NCBI GenBank assembly: GCA_965368175.1
Contig: CBDULX010000001.1
Span: 1-46,512 of the forward strand
DNA length: 46,512 bases
DNA from: CBDULX01 sp965368175
GTDB lineage: Bacteria > Pseudomonadota > Gammaproteobacteria > SZUA-229
Reading direction: 5' to 3'
Shown here: one piece after another, positions 25,727 to 35,159 of the stretch
How positions within the stretch are numbered: position 1 is the first letter of the stretch
Layout: every line of letters starts with the position of its first letter
Translations under genes and position numbers: made by a program
The notes under the pieces: generated by a model
Databases searched by the model: none
What the model saw: the letters and a program-made list of their open reading frames with translations, nothing else
Told to the model about the DNA's origin: nothing

Positions 25727-26275
25727 ATGGCTCAAGTTGATAATGAAAACCTGATCTGGATTGACCTGGAAATGACCGGTCTGGAACCGCAGAAAGATGT
25801 GATAATTGAAATCGCCACCATCGTTACCGATAAAAACCTGAATATTATTGCTGAAGGACCGGTGATTGCCATTCACCAGAGTGATGAGATCCTCAACGGA
25901 ATGGATGAATGGTGTACCAGCCAGCATGGCAAATCAGGTTTAACCCAGCGAGTGAAAGACAGTAAATTCACTGAAGCCGATGCGGAAAAAAAGACGATTG
26001 CTTTCCTGGAGCAGTATGTACCTAAAGGCAAATCACCGATGTGTGGCAACAGCATCTGTCAGGATCGTCGATTTATGGCCAATTACATGCTGGAGCTGGA
26101 AGAATTCTTCCATTATCGCAACCTGGATGTCAGCACCATCAAAGAACTGGCTGCACGCTGGGCACCCGAAGTGTATAAAGGCTTTAACAAGGAGTCGGCC
26201 CACCTGGCCATGGAAGACATCAAGGATTCAATCGCCGAACTGGTGTATTACCGTGAGCATGCGCTTAAAATCTAA
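25727..26275 (+). CDS. orn: Oligoribonuclease
   Basis: A 3'-5' exoribonuclease that degrades the last di- and oligonucleotides of RNA turnover, including pGpG from cyclic-di-GMP breakdown. The 182-residue DEDDh enzyme has D13 and E15 (IDLEMTG), D113 (CQDRRF), H159 and D164 (HLAMEDI). Length is normal. A GGAGAGAG ribosome site precedes the ATG. It links functionally to the GGDEF-EAL protein in the next minus-strand cluster. Confidence 0.97.
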   Translation: MAQVDNENLIWIDLEMTGLEPQKDVIIEIATIVTDKNLNIIAEGPVIAIHQSDEILNGMDEWCTSQHGKSGLTQRVKDSKFTEADAEKKTIAFLEQYVPKGKSPMCGNSICQDRRFMANYMLELEEFFHYRNLDVSTIKELAARWAPEVYKGFNKESAHLAMEDIKDSIAELVYYREHALKI

Positions 26276-26283
26276 AAAAGAAA

Positions 26284-26343
26284 GTTGATGGTTAATCGTT
26301 GGTTGTTTATGGTTAAAACCATCAACCACAAACCATTAACAAC
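26284..26343. repeat. TGGTTAA/TTAACCA palindromic repeat
   Basis: GTTGATGGTTAATCG ... GGTTGTTTATGGTT is followed by an imperfect inverted copy (AACCATCAACCACAAACC...). It lies between the converging orn and sulfurtransferase genes and could end both transcripts. A related unit sits after cheR at 44069-44123. Confidence 0.45.
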
Positions 26344-26348
26344 GAGGT

Positions 26349-27164
26349 CTAAGCCTCGATTGGCGTATCCGGTCGATTACCCCATTCCGACCAGGAACCT
26401 GGGTAGCCTCTGACCCGTTCATAACCCAGGTGTTTTAGCATTACATAAGACAATGCCGAGCGATGGTGAGTCTGGCAGTAGACAATGATTTCCTTGTCCG
26501 GGGTGAAACCCATTCCTGTAAGTGTGGCTTTCAACTTGTCAGCCGGCAGCAGTCTGTAATTTCTAGATCGATCCATGGCGTCGGTCCATTCATAACGGAT
26601 AGCGCCGGGTATGTGGCCGCCACGTTCGGCATATTTTCTGGTGCCATCAAATTCCTGCTGACTGCGGGCATCCAGTAACACAATATCCCTGTTTTCCAGG
26701 TTTTTCAGTATGTAATCGGTATCGGCCACAACATTCATATTTCGGTAACTGGCGGTGAAACTCTGATGAGTTGTATGCGTGGGTTCCGCTTCAAGAGGGT
26801 GGCCCTCATTGGCCCAGCTGATCAGGCCGCCGTTTAGTAACGAAGTGTTCAGGTGACCCATGGCATGCAGGGTCCAGATCAGGCGGGCAGCCTTGCCACC
26901 TCCCTCCTCATCATAAGCAACTACATGGGTGTTTTCGGATAATCCAAGGCTTCCCAGTATATGGCTGATGCGTTCAACATCGGGCAACAGGCCCATGGTG
27001 GGCTGGCTGATGGCAGTGATGTAGGTGTAGTCCAGAAATACCGCACCGGGTATATGAGCCTGCAAATACTGGGAATGTTTTGTGAGATCGATGATCAGCA
27101 GACTGTCGTCACTCAGATGTTGTTCGAGTTCATCGGGTTCGATGATTAATGCAAATTCTGCCAT
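26349..27164 (-). CDS. Rhodanese-type sulfurtransferase
   Basis: A 271-residue tandem rhodanese. The C-terminal domain has the catalytic loop CQTHHRS with C230. The N-terminal domain has an aspartate (AYDEEGGG, D85) where a cysteine would be, so it is the inactive half, as usual. The loop differs from the CRKGVT of thiosulfate and the CGSGVT of 3-mercaptopyruvate sulfurtransferases, so the donor substrate is open. It lies 15 bp downstream of nadB on the same strand, probably in one operon. Confidence 0.88.
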   Translation of the reverse strand: MAEFALIIEPDELEQHLSDDSLLIIDLTKHSQYLQAHIPGAVFLDYTYITAISQPTMGLLPDVERISHILGSLGLSENTHVVAYDEEGGGKAARLIWTLHAMGHLNTSLLNGGLISWANEGHPLEAEPTHTTHQSFTASYRNMNVVADTDYILKNLENRDIVLLDARSQQEFDGTRKYAERGGHIPGAIRYEWTDAMDRSRNYRLLPADKLKATLTGMGFTPDKEIIVYCQTHHRSALSYVMLKHLGYERVRGYPGSWSEWGNRPDTPIEA

Positions 27165-27179
27165 GAGTATTCCTGGTAT

Positions 27180-28808
27180 TCATTCAATTAAATCCGGCTG
27201 CAACACGGTGTTAACAGGCGGCCTGGAGTTGTCTGTATCCGGATAATCCAAAGTGTAATGTAAGCCTCGACTCTCCTTTCTTTGCATGGCGCAGCGGATA
27301 ATCAGATCAGCTACCATTGCTAGATTACGAAGTTCGATCAGATCACTGGTGATTCGAAAATTGCCATAGTACTCATCAATTTCAGACAACAACAGATTAA
27401 CCCTGCGTTTTGCTCGTTGCAGTCGTTTGTCGGTTCTGACGATACCAACATAATCCCACATGAAGCGGCGCAACTCATCCCAGTTATGGGACACTACCAC
27501 TTCTTCGTCTGAGTCGGTGACTCGGCTTTCATCCCAGTCGTTGATCTGTTCCCATTGTGCCGGTAAGGCCATTTTCTGGTTAATATCTTTGGCTGCAGAC
27601 TGTGCAAATACCAGGCATTCCAGCAGCGAGTTGCTGGCCATACGATTAGCACCATGCAGGCCGGTAAAAGATGTTTCGCCAATGGCGTAAAGCTTATCTA
27701 TATTGGTGCGACCATTTAAGTCGGTGACCAGGCCGCCGCAGGTGTAATGGGCGGCAGGTACGACCGGAGCCGGCTGTTTAGTGATGTCTATGCCAAACTC
27801 CAGGCACTGAGCATATACGGTCGGGAAGTGGGATCGGATAAAGGCTGCCGGCTTGTGGCTAATATCCAGATACATGCAATCCGCACCCAGTCGTTTCATT
27901 TCATGGTCAATGGCGCGGGCCACAATGTCACGGGGTGCCAGCTCGGCTCGTTTGTCGAATCGGTCCATGAATCTTTTGCCATTGGGCAGTTTCAACAGGC
28001 CGCCCTCACCACGCATGGCTTCGGTGAGCAGGAATGATTTGGCTTCCGGGTGAAACAGGCAGGTGGGATGGAACTGCATGAATTCCATATTCGCCACATT
28101 ACAGCCAGCTCGCCAGCCCATTGCTATACCATCTCCGGTGGATCCATCAGGGTTGCTGGTATACAGATACACTTTACTGGCACCGCCAGTAGCCAATACA
28201 ACAAACCGGGCCTGGAAGGTTTCCACACGATCTTTCTTTCTGTCCAGTACATAGGCGCCCACGCAGCGATTGTGATCCAGACCCAGCTTATCACCGGTAA
28301 TCAGGTCTATTGCAATGTGATGAGGAAACAGCTCGATATTGGGTGTATGTTGAACGTGGTTGAGTAAGGTGGTTTCCAGGGCCTGGCCGGTAGCATCGGC
28401 AGCGTGGATAACACGGCGGTGGCTATGGCCACCTTCACGGGTCAGGTGAAAATGGCGACTGCCGTTCTGGTGCTGGTCGGTGGTAAAGGGTACACCGAGA
28501 TCCGCCAGCCAGTCGATGATTTCCGGGCCATGTTCGATGGTAAAACGCACTGCCTGTTCGTTACAAAGCCCACCGCCGGCATTCAGGGTGTCGGTAATAT
28601 GGGATTCAAATGAGTCCTCTTTGCGTAATACCGCCGAAATTCCACCCTGGGCGTAATAGGTGCTAGTGGAACTTTCCCGGTCTTTGGCAATCACAGCTAC
28701 TTTGGTGTGGCGTGCCAGAAGCAGCGCCAGGCTCAATCCTGCGGCACCACTGCCAATAATAAGAACATCGTGGCGATATGATTGTCTATTGTCAGTAACT
28801 TTGGACAT
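27180..28808 (-). CDS. nadB: L-aspartate oxidase
   Basis: A flavoprotein that oxidises L-aspartate to iminoaspartate, the first step of NAD synthesis. The 542-residue protein has the FAD dinucleotide fold IIGSGAAGLS at 17-26, the substrate-site stretch HFHLTREGGHSHRR, and AAHYTCGGL plus NRMASNSLLE in the flavin and capping domains. The C-terminal helical domain is complete. It is divergent from rpoE, the common arrangement in gammaproteobacteria. Confidence 0.96.
   Translation of the reverse strand: MSKVTDNRQSYRHDVLIIGSGAAGLSLALLLARHTKVAVIAKDRESSTSTYYAQGGISAVLRKEDSFESHITDTLNAGGGLCNEQAVRFTIEHGPEIIDWLADLGVPFTTDQHQNGSRHFHLTREGGHSHRRVIHAADATGQALETTLLNHVQHTPNIELFPHHIAIDLITGDKLGLDHNRCVGAYVLDRKKDRVETFQARFVVLATGGASKVYLYTSNPDGSTGDGIAMGWRAGCNVANMEFMQFHPTCLFHPEAKSFLLTEAMRGEGGLLKLPNGKRFMDRFDKRAELAPRDIVARAIDHEMKRLGADCMYLDISHKPAAFIRSHFPTVYAQCLEFGIDITKQPAPVVPAAHYTCGGLVTDLNGRTNIDKLYAIGETSFTGLHGANRMASNSLLECLVFAQSAAKDINQKMALPAQWEQINDWDESRVTDSDEEVVVSHNWDELRRFMWDYVGIVRTDKRLQRAKRRVNLLLSEIDEYYGNFRITSDLIELRNLAMVADLIIRCAMQRKESRGLHYTLDYPDTDNSRPPVNTVLQPDLIE
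28668..28695 (+). promoter_or_regulatory. Possible sigma-E promoter upstream of rpoE
   Basis: GGAACTT at 28668-28674 matches the sigma-E -35 element; TCACA follows after 16 bp, a partial match to the -10 element. It lies inside the nadB 5' coding region about 280 bp before rpoE, in the right direction for autoregulation. The -10 match is weak. Confidence 0.3.
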
Positions 28809-28970
28809 ATTAAAGGATAGGTCTTTATGTCAGTATATGAATCAGGTATGGTTCTGCCTTTTGTGGACGATATTACACCAGATCGCGCCATTAAAGCGAA
28901 ACGAACTATTGTAGGCCAGGTGAGTCAGAATAAACAGGCAAAGGATGTGCCGTCCGGAGGGCAGCCCCGA

Positions 28971-29552
28971 ATGGGCGAGCGTGAAATTGATCAGGCGCTG
29001 GTAGAGCGTGTACAACAAGGGGACAAACGAGCATTTGATATGCTGGTGCTGAAATATCAGCATCGGATTATCAAATTAATTGCTCGTTTTATCCGTAATT
29101 CTGATGATGTACAGGATGTTGCCCAGGAAGCTTTTATCAAGGCTTATCGGGCATTGAAAAACTTTCGTGGCGACAGTGCGTTTTATACCTGGCTCTATCG
29201 AATTGCCATCAATACCGCCAAGAATCACCTGGTGTCGAACAAACGCAAAGTTACTGAGTCCGCGGTGGATGCTGCCGAAGCCGAGCAATATGAAGGTGCC
29301 GACTGGTTGAAAGAATATGCCACCCCTGAGAAGGAGCTTATGGCAAGTGAAATCAATACAGTGGTGCAGAATACTATTTCCGGCTTGCCGGATGACCTCA
29401 AGGAAGCAATTACACTCCGCGAACTGGAGGGTTTGAGTTATGAGGATATCGCCGAGGTAATGGACTGCCCTATAGGTACTGTGCGTTCCCGTATATTCCG
29501 GGCTCGTGAAGCAATTGATAAACAACTCAAGCCGTTGCTGGATTATGCATAA
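28971..29552 (+). CDS. rpoE: RNA polymerase sigma factor RpoE (AlgU)
   Basis: Extracytoplasmic-function sigma factor for the envelope-stress response. Region 2 contains DVQDVAQEAFIKAYR and FYTWLYRIAINTAKNHL; region 4 has EGLSYEDIAEVMDCPIGTVR. The ATG at 28971 (MGEREIDQALVERVQQGD) matches the usual N-terminus and gives 193 residues, with GGAGG ten bases upstream. The frame stays open back to 28827, where ATG also has an AGGA site; this 48-residue extension is unlike RpoE. rseA, rseB, rseC and mucD follow, the standard sigma-E cluster. Confidence 0.95.
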   Translation: MGEREIDQALVERVQQGDKRAFDMLVLKYQHRIIKLIARFIRNSDDVQDVAQEAFIKAYRALKNFRGDSAFYTWLYRIAINTAKNHLVSNKRKVTESAVDAAEAEQYEGADWLKEYATPEKELMASEINTVVQNTISGLPDDLKEAITLRELEGLSYEDIAEVMDCPIGTVRSRIFRAREAIDKQLKPLLDYA

Positions 29553-29600
29553 GCTGGAGTCTGAGATGGTTATAGTCTATGGTTTTAATTGAGGTGAGTC

Positions 29601-30218
29601 ATGAAGCATAGAGACGAACAAATATCGGCATTTATGGATGATGCGCTGGATGGTCAGGAACTCAGGGATTTTATGCAGGATTTGAAACGCAGTCCGGTCA
29701 CAGATGCTGAGAAACTTCAGCGCTATCAAATCATACGAGATGTTTTAAAAGATGAACTGGATCCGAGTTCATTCATCGATATTTCTGCGGCTGTACATCG
29801 TGCAATAGAGCAGGATTCTGATTCAGTAACGCAATTGCTGCCAGCTAAATCAGCGTCCACTATTGATTTTTCCGCCTGGTTGCGCCCCCTTTCCGGCCTT
29901 GCCATTGCAGCTTCTGTGGCTATGGTCACTGTGCTGACTGTACGGGTAGTGAGTAATGATTCTACTGAAATAGTGCAGCCACTGGTGGCTGAGTCCCAGA
30001 TCAAACTGCCGGATCAACCTGTCATTCCTGTAAATAATAACCTGTTACAGCATATTCATGTTGTTTCAACTGCGGACCTGGAAAAAGAAAACCTTCTCCG
30101 TGAGCAGCAGTTACGAGAGTACATGATGAATCACTCAGAGTATGCCGGACAAACTACAATTCAGGGTATGATGCCCTATGCACGAGTTGTGAGCTTTAAT
30201 CCACAAGCCAAAAAATAA
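29601..30218 (+). CDS. rseA: Anti-sigma factor RseA (MucA)
   Basis: A single-pass inner-membrane protein that holds sigma-E inactive until cleaved by regulated proteolysis. The N-terminal sigma-binding domain reads EQISAFMDDALDGQE and continues to about residue 85. A transmembrane helix runs about 95-115 (LSGLAIAASVAMVTVLT). The periplasmic tail is about 90 residues. Sequence conservation is low beyond this layout, but position between rpoE and rseB makes the call firm. A GAGGTGAG ribosome site precedes the ATG. Confidence 0.93.
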   Translation: MKHRDEQISAFMDDALDGQELRDFMQDLKRSPVTDAEKLQRYQIIRDVLKDELDPSSFIDISAAVHRAIEQDSDSVTQLLPAKSASTIDFSAWLRPLSGLAIAASVAMVTVLTVRVVSNDSTEIVQPLVAESQIKLPDQPVIPVNNNLLQHIHVVSTADLEKENLLREQQLREYMMNHSEYAGQTTIQGMMPYARVVSFNPQAKK

Positions 30219-30219
30219 T

Positions 30220-31161
30220 ATGCGGATTTTGATACTGTGTCTGATATTCACTCCTTTTGTCAGTCATGCGGAGGAGGTGGAATCATGGTTGGACAAAATG
30301 AGCCAGGCCATGAAAACCACCAATTTCGAAGGTACCATGATTATTCGCCAGGCAGATCAGTTACAGGCTCTTAATGTGCGCCACGGCATGAATCAGGAAG
30401 GGTTCTGGGAGCGAATGGAGTCGTTGAATGGAGAAGCCCGGGAGATCATTCGTCACAATTCCAAAGTTACGACTATTTTCCCTCAACGTAAGCTGGTGAC
30501 TGTGAGTCATGAATCAGAACCCATGTCATTACACAGTCGTTTGCCCTCCAATATGGAGCTATTCAAAAAACTTTATGCTGTGAAAGCCACAGGATTTGAT
30601 CGGGTAGCCGGCCGTCACGCACGTATTCTGGAGCTGCAGCCGCTGGACAATTTCCGCTATGGCTACAAATTCTGGCTGGAAAAAGAATCCGGTTTATTAC
30701 TGAAATGTGATTTACTGGATGAACAGAAACAGGTTGTAGAGCAGTTGATGTTCAGTGAGCTTAATATCCTGGAACAGCTGCCGGAGAATATTGACAGGAT
30801 TCCCAGTGAAGTGAGCACCTACAAGGTGGTTGATCTTGATATGGGCAAGATCAATCAGGTCAAAAGTTCCTGGGTGGCCAGTCAGTTGCCGCAGGGATTT
30901 TCTATGACGGGTAATAATATCCGTCCCAGTGTTACAGGTAAGGGCATACGTCATCATATAATGTTTAGTGATGGCATGGCTTCGGTCTCAGTATTTATTG
31001 AAAAACATCATCCAGATGAAATTATGCTGAAGGGTGTTTCTCGAATGGGGGCACTGAATGCCTACAGTTTTCATCTCAACGATGATCATATAACGGTGAT
31101 TGGTGAAGTCCCGGTGGCTACGGTTCGCCTCATTGGGCAGTCAATACAGGAACAGCCATGA
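30220..31161 (+). CDS. rseB: Sigma-E regulatory protein RseB (MucB)
   Basis: A periplasmic protein that protects RseA from cleavage and senses off-pathway lipopolysaccharide or lipoproteins. The 313-residue product has a signal peptide (ILILCLIFTPFVSHA), then the MucB/RseB fold with WLDKMSQAMKTTNFEGTMI and GYKFWLEKESGLLLKCDLL. The smaller C-terminal domain begins near residue 215. It starts one base after the rseA stop and overlaps rseC by four bases. Confidence 0.94.
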   Translation: MRILILCLIFTPFVSHAEEVESWLDKMSQAMKTTNFEGTMIIRQADQLQALNVRHGMNQEGFWERMESLNGEAREIIRHNSKVTTIFPQRKLVTVSHESEPMSLHSRLPSNMELFKKLYAVKATGFDRVAGRHARILELQPLDNFRYGYKFWLEKESGLLLKCDLLDEQKQVVEQLMFSELNILEQLPENIDRIPSEVSTYKVVDLDMGKINQVKSSWVASQLPQGFSMTGNNIRPSVTGKGIRHHIMFSDGMASVSVFIEKHHPDEIMLKGVSRMGALNAYSFHLNDDHITVIGEVPVATVRLIGQSIQEQP

Positions 31162-31640
31162 TTGAAGAAACCGCAACAGTGGTAGCTGTGGAAGGGGAAT
31201 ATGCCCTGTTGCAGACCCAGCGTCAGTCTGCTTGCCAGAGCTGTTCTGTAAAAGCCGGTTGTGGTACTTCGGTAGTATCTCAGGTGGTAGGTCAACGCAG
31301 CAGTCAGCTTAAAGTGGAAAATACACTGGATGTGAAAGTAGGAGACGAACTGGTTATTGGATTGCTGGAAAATTCACTGGTCAAGGGCTCCTTACTGATT
31401 TACGCACTGCCAATCCTGTTGATGCTCAGTGCAGGTTTACTGGGTGATTATCTGGCACAAAATTATCACTACAATCGGGATTTACTGGGAGCAGGTTTTG
31501 CCTTGACAGGGTTCATCCTGTCTTTACCTCTGGTCAGATGGGGGATCAATCGTACTGCTTTGAAACAGCAGATGCAGCCTCATATGATCCGCAAAACTCA
31601 CACTCTGACAGGGGCACGTGATACTATGCTGGCACCCTGA
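31158..31640 (+). CDS. rseC: SoxR-reducing/sigma-E regulatory protein RseC (MucC)
   Basis: A 160-residue inner-membrane protein. The N-terminus carries the family cysteine cluster CQSCSVKAGCG, and two transmembrane helices follow at about 75-95 and 103-122. RseC/MucC proteins modulate sigma-E output and take part in reducing SoxR in some bacteria. The ATGA overlap with rseB indicates translational coupling. Confidence 0.92.
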   Translation: MIEETATVVAVEGEYALLQTQRQSACQSCSVKAGCGTSVVSQVVGQRSSQLKVENTLDVKVGDELVIGLLENSLVKGSLLIYALPILLMLSAGLLGDYLAQNYHYNRDLLGAGFALTGFILSLPLVRWGINRTALKQQMQPHMIRKTHTLTGARDTMLAP

Positions 31641-31677
31641 GTGTTCAATATTCATATTAAGTAAGTGGGAGCATTTC

Positions 31678-33084
31678 ATGCAGTTTGCTATTTTTCGATG
31701 GTCTGGTTTATTTATTTTTTCAATGCTGCTGGCGTTTGATCTGTCAGCCCGTGAATTACCTGACTTCGTCAAACTGGTTGAAGATAACAGCCCGGCTGTA
31801 GTCAACATAAGCACCACTCACAAAGTTAATGTCAATGGCTACCATCCCTGGGGTAAGCTGGATATTCCTGAAAACTCGCCTTTCGGTGAATTTTTCCGAC
31901 ATTTTTTTGGCGAAGATGGTATGCCTCAACCTGAAGAAGATGCCACTTCACTGGGCTCTGGTTTTATCATGTCTCAGGATGGGTTTGTGATTACCAACCA
32001 TCATGTTATTGAAGGTGCTGATGAGATTATTGTACGCCTCAGTGATAAACGCGAACTTAAAGCCAAACTTATAGGTAGTGACAAATACACTGATATCGCT
32101 TTGTTGAAAATTGATGGTGAGAATCTCCCCGTTGTTGAAATCGGCCGTTCCGATGAAATAAAAGTGGGTGCCTGGGTACTGGCCATAGGTTCACCTTTTG
32201 GTTTTGATCATTCGGTTACTGCCGGTATCGTAAGCGCTAAAGGTCGCAGCCTGCCCAAGGCTAATTATGTCCCTTTTATTCAAACCGATGTGGCGATCAA
32301 TCCAGGTAATTCTGGGGGGCCATTATTCGATCTGGATGGCAAAGTGATTGGTATTAACTCACAGATATACAGCCGCACGGGTGGTTTTATGGGACTGTCA
32401 TTTGCCATTCCCATCGAAGTTGCAATGCGTGTGGTTGATCAGATCAAAGATAAGGGTGAAGTCACCCGGGGCTGGTTGGGTGTGTATATTCAGGAAGTGA
32501 CACCGGAACTGGCTGAATCTTTTGGGCTGGATCGCCCTATGGGTGCTCTGGTTTCCCAGGTTATCGAGAATAGCCCGGCTGAAAAGTATGGCATTAAGGC
32601 CGGTGATGTGATCATCAGCTTCAATGGCAAACCGATTAAAGACTCTGCCAATTTGCCATACATGGTTGGTCAGGTGCCCCTGGGTTCTAAAGCCAAAGTG
32701 AAAGTGCTGAGAGACAAACGCCACAAAACACTGGAAGTGGTGATTGAGCAGTTACCTGAGGATGATGAAAGCAGGCCTTCACCCCATAAACCACAGTCAC
32801 AGGGTAATCGTATAGGAATGGAGATTGCCGAGCTTGGCGATGTGGATCAGAAGAAACTTGGGCACGGCGTGCAGGTGGTCAAGGTGTTCCCCAATACTGA
32901 TGCCTACAAAGCTGGTATTCGAAATGGCGATATTATTCTTGAAATCGATCGTAAAAAAGTCGAAAACCTGAAAGATTTTCGTAAAAAAGTTGCCAATTTG
33001 CCAACAGGAAGTATGATTCCGGTTCTGGTTCATCGGCAAGGTGCTAACAAGTTCCTGGTATTGAAATTATCTGAAGAAAAGTGA
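31678..33084 (+). CDS. mucD: Periplasmic serine protease MucD (DegP-like)
   Basis: A HtrA-family protease and chaperone of the sigma-E response. The ATG at 31678 follows GGGAG and opens a signal peptide (MQFAIFRWSG ...); a longer frame from 31618 overlaps rseC and is rejected. The 468-residue product has the triad H109 (TNHHVIE), D139 (YTDIAL) and S212 (GNSGGPL). Two PDZ domains follow, at about 255-345 and 375-460 (GVQVVKVFPNTDAYKAGI in the second). Retention of two PDZ domains distinguishes it from DegS. Confidence 0.95.
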   Translation: MQFAIFRWSGLFIFSMLLAFDLSARELPDFVKLVEDNSPAVVNISTTHKVNVNGYHPWGKLDIPENSPFGEFFRHFFGEDGMPQPEEDATSLGSGFIMSQDGFVITNHHVIEGADEIIVRLSDKRELKAKLIGSDKYTDIALLKIDGENLPVVEIGRSDEIKVGAWVLAIGSPFGFDHSVTAGIVSAKGRSLPKANYVPFIQTDVAINPGNSGGPLFDLDGKVIGINSQIYSRTGGFMGLSFAIPIEVAMRVVDQIKDKGEVTRGWLGVYIQEVTPELAESFGLDRPMGALVSQVIENSPAEKYGIKAGDVIISFNGKPIKDSANLPYMVGQVPLGSKAKVKVLRDKRHKTLEVVIEQLPEDDESRPSPHKPQSQGNRIGMEIAELGDVDQKKLGHGVQVVKVFPNTDAYKAGIRNGDIILEIDRKKVENLKDFRKKVANLPTGSMIPVLVHRQGANKFLVLKLSEEK

Positions 33085-33102
33085 GAGCACCCAGACGATC
33101 TA

Positions 33103-33351
33103 ATGTCGGCCAATTTTACGGTATATGTCCGCTACGGCTGTCATTTGTGTGAAGATCTGTTGCAGCAGTTATCATCCTTGCAACAGCAATACTCTTTTGC
33201 CTATACCCTGGTAGACGTCGATACCGACCCGACACTCCAGGACATCTATGGCCACCTGGTGCCAGTAGTAATCCTGGGTGAAAAGCAAATATGCCATTAT
33301 TTTTTAGATCAGGCTGCCCTGTTGCAGGCTGTGGAAAGTATTAACAATTGA
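33103..33351 (+). CDS. Glutaredoxin-like thioredoxin-fold protein
   Basis: An 82-residue protein with the redox motif CHLC at 13-16 (YVRYGCHLCEDLL), then a thioredoxin fold ending in the cis-proline region HLVPVVIL. It belongs to the short glutaredoxin-like (DUF836) group. It is encoded between mucD and lepA, a position it holds in many gammaproteobacteria, and its stop overlaps the lepA start by one base (TGATG). The substrate is unknown. Confidence 0.85.
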   Translation: MSANFTVYVRYGCHLCEDLLQQLSSLQQQYSFAYTLVDVDTDPTLQDIYGHLVPVVILGEKQICHYFLDQAALLQAVESINN

Positions 33352-35150
33352 TGCAGAATATTCGTAATTTTTCTATTATCGCCCATATAGACCATGGTAA
33401 ATCAACTTTGGCAGACCGTTTTATTCAGGTGTGTGGTGGACTCAGTGCGCGTGAGATGGGGGCACAGGCACAGGTCCTGGATTCTATGGAACTGGAGCGT
33501 GAACGCGGTATTACCATCAAGGCCCAGAGCGTATCACTGGATTACAAAGCCCGGAATGGCGAGACCTACCAGTTAAATTTTATCGATACCCCCGGTCATG
33601 TCGATTTCTCCTATGAAGTTTCCCGTTCCCTGGAGGCCTGTGAAGGTGCTTTGCTGGTGGTGGATGCCTCACAGGGTGTTGAAGCGCAGAGTGTGGCCAA
33701 CTGCTATACCGCCATTGATCTGGGCCTTGAAGTACTGCCGGTCCTGAATAAAATAGATTTACCGGCGGCTGATCCGGGGCGGGTAAAGAAGGAAATTGAA
33801 GATATTATCGGTATTGAAGCCACCCATGCCTGTGAAGTCAGCGCCAAATCTGGTTTAGGTGTTGAGGATTTGTTAGAGCAGCTGGTGACCCATATCCCGG
33901 CACCGCAAGGAGATCCAGACGCGCCTCTGCAGGCATTGATTGTGGATTCCTGGTTTGATCCCTATGTTGGGGTTATTATTCTGGTACGAATTAAAAATGG
34001 CAAGATTCGTAAGGGTAATAAAATGCAGGTCATGTCAACCGGCCGCAGCTATTTTGTGGATCATGTCGGTGTATTTACCCCAAAACGGACAAATACAGAA
34101 GTTCTGTCTGCAGGCCAGGTCGGGTTTATAATTGCCGGCATGAAGGAAATCGATTCTGCCAAGGTGGGGGATACTCTAACTTTGGTTGATCGGCCGACTG
34201 AGAAGGCATTGCCCGGTTTTAAAGAAGTTCAGCCACGGGTATTTGCCGGTATGTTCCCGGTGGAAGCCGATGATTATGATAATTTCCGTGAAGCGCTGGA
34301 TAAACTCACCTTGAACGATTCTGCGCTAAAATACGAACCAGAAACATCCTCAGCACTGGGTTTTGGTTTTCGCATCGGATTTCTGGGTATGTTGCACATG
34401 GAAATTGTGCAGGAGCGGCTGGAACGCGAATACGACTTATCCCTGATTACCACGGCACCTACGGTGGTATATGAATTGCTGACTACCAGAGGTGAGGTAT
34501 TACAGATTCATAACCCGGCGGATTTGCCTGAACCAAATTATATTGAAGAAATTCGCGAGCCGATTATTAACACACATATACTGCTGCCTCAGGAGTATGT
34601 GGGCAATGTTATCAGCCTGTGTGTAGAGAAGCGTGGTGTGCAGCGTAATATGCAATATATGGGCAGCCAGGTGGCGCTGACCTATGATATGCCACTATCA
34701 GAAGTGGTACTGGATTTCTTCGATCGATTGAAATCGGTGAGTCGAGGTTATGCCTCCTTCGATTATGCATTTAAATGTTTCCAGGCGGCAGATCTGGTGA
34801 AAGTGGATATACTCATCAACAGTGAGAAGGTTGATGCTCTGTCGATGATCACTCACAATGAGCAATCACAACGCAGAGGACGTGAAGTGACTGAGAAAAT
34901 GCGTGAACTGATTCCAAGGCAGATGTTTGATATTGCTATCCAGGCAGCTATTGGTCGTCATATTATTTCCCGTACTACAGTCAAGGCCTTACGTAAAAAT
35001 GTGACCGCAAAATGTTATGGTGGTGATGTATCTCGTAAGAAAAAACTGCTGGAAAAACAGAAGGCAGGTAAAAAACGCATGAAACAGTTCGGTAAGGTCG
35101 AAATTCCTCAGGATGCCTTTCTTGCTGTGCTGAAAGTAGACAACAAATAG
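33351..35150 (+). CDS. lepA: Elongation factor 4 (LepA)
   Basis: A ribosome-associated GTPase that influences translation initiation and elongation fidelity. The 599-residue protein has G1 AHIDHGKST, the switch region DTPGHVDF, NKIDLP, domains resembling EF-G, and the unique C-terminal domain with YGGDVSRKKKLLEKQK. The ATG at 33351 is chosen over the in-frame TTG three bases earlier. lepB follows in the same operon. Confidence 0.97.
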   Translation: MQNIRNFSIIAHIDHGKSTLADRFIQVCGGLSAREMGAQAQVLDSMELERERGITIKAQSVSLDYKARNGETYQLNFIDTPGHVDFSYEVSRSLEACEGALLVVDASQGVEAQSVANCYTAIDLGLEVLPVLNKIDLPAADPGRVKKEIEDIIGIEATHACEVSAKSGLGVEDLLEQLVTHIPAPQGDPDAPLQALIVDSWFDPYVGVIILVRIKNGKIRKGNKMQVMSTGRSYFVDHVGVFTPKRTNTEVLSAGQVGFIIAGMKEIDSAKVGDTLTLVDRPTEKALPGFKEVQPRVFAGMFPVEADDYDNFREALDKLTLNDSALKYEPETSSALGFGFRIGFLGMLHMEIVQERLEREYDLSLITTAPTVVYELLTTRGEVLQIHNPADLPEPNYIEEIREPIINTHILLPQEYVGNVISLCVEKRGVQRNMQYMGSQVALTYDMPLSEVVLDFFDRLKSVSRGYASFDYAFKCFQAADLVKVDILINSEKVDALSMITHNEQSQRRGREVTEKMRELIPRQMFDIAIQAAIGRHIISRTTVKALRKNVTAKCYGGDVSRKKKLLEKQKAGKKRMKQFGKVEIPQDAFLAVLKVDNK

Positions 35151-35159
35151 AGAATAATA

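Noticed and set aside
31618..31677. Longer mucD start
   Set aside because: It overlaps the rseC end, lacks a ribosome site and would bury the signal peptide; ATG at 31678 follows GGGAG.
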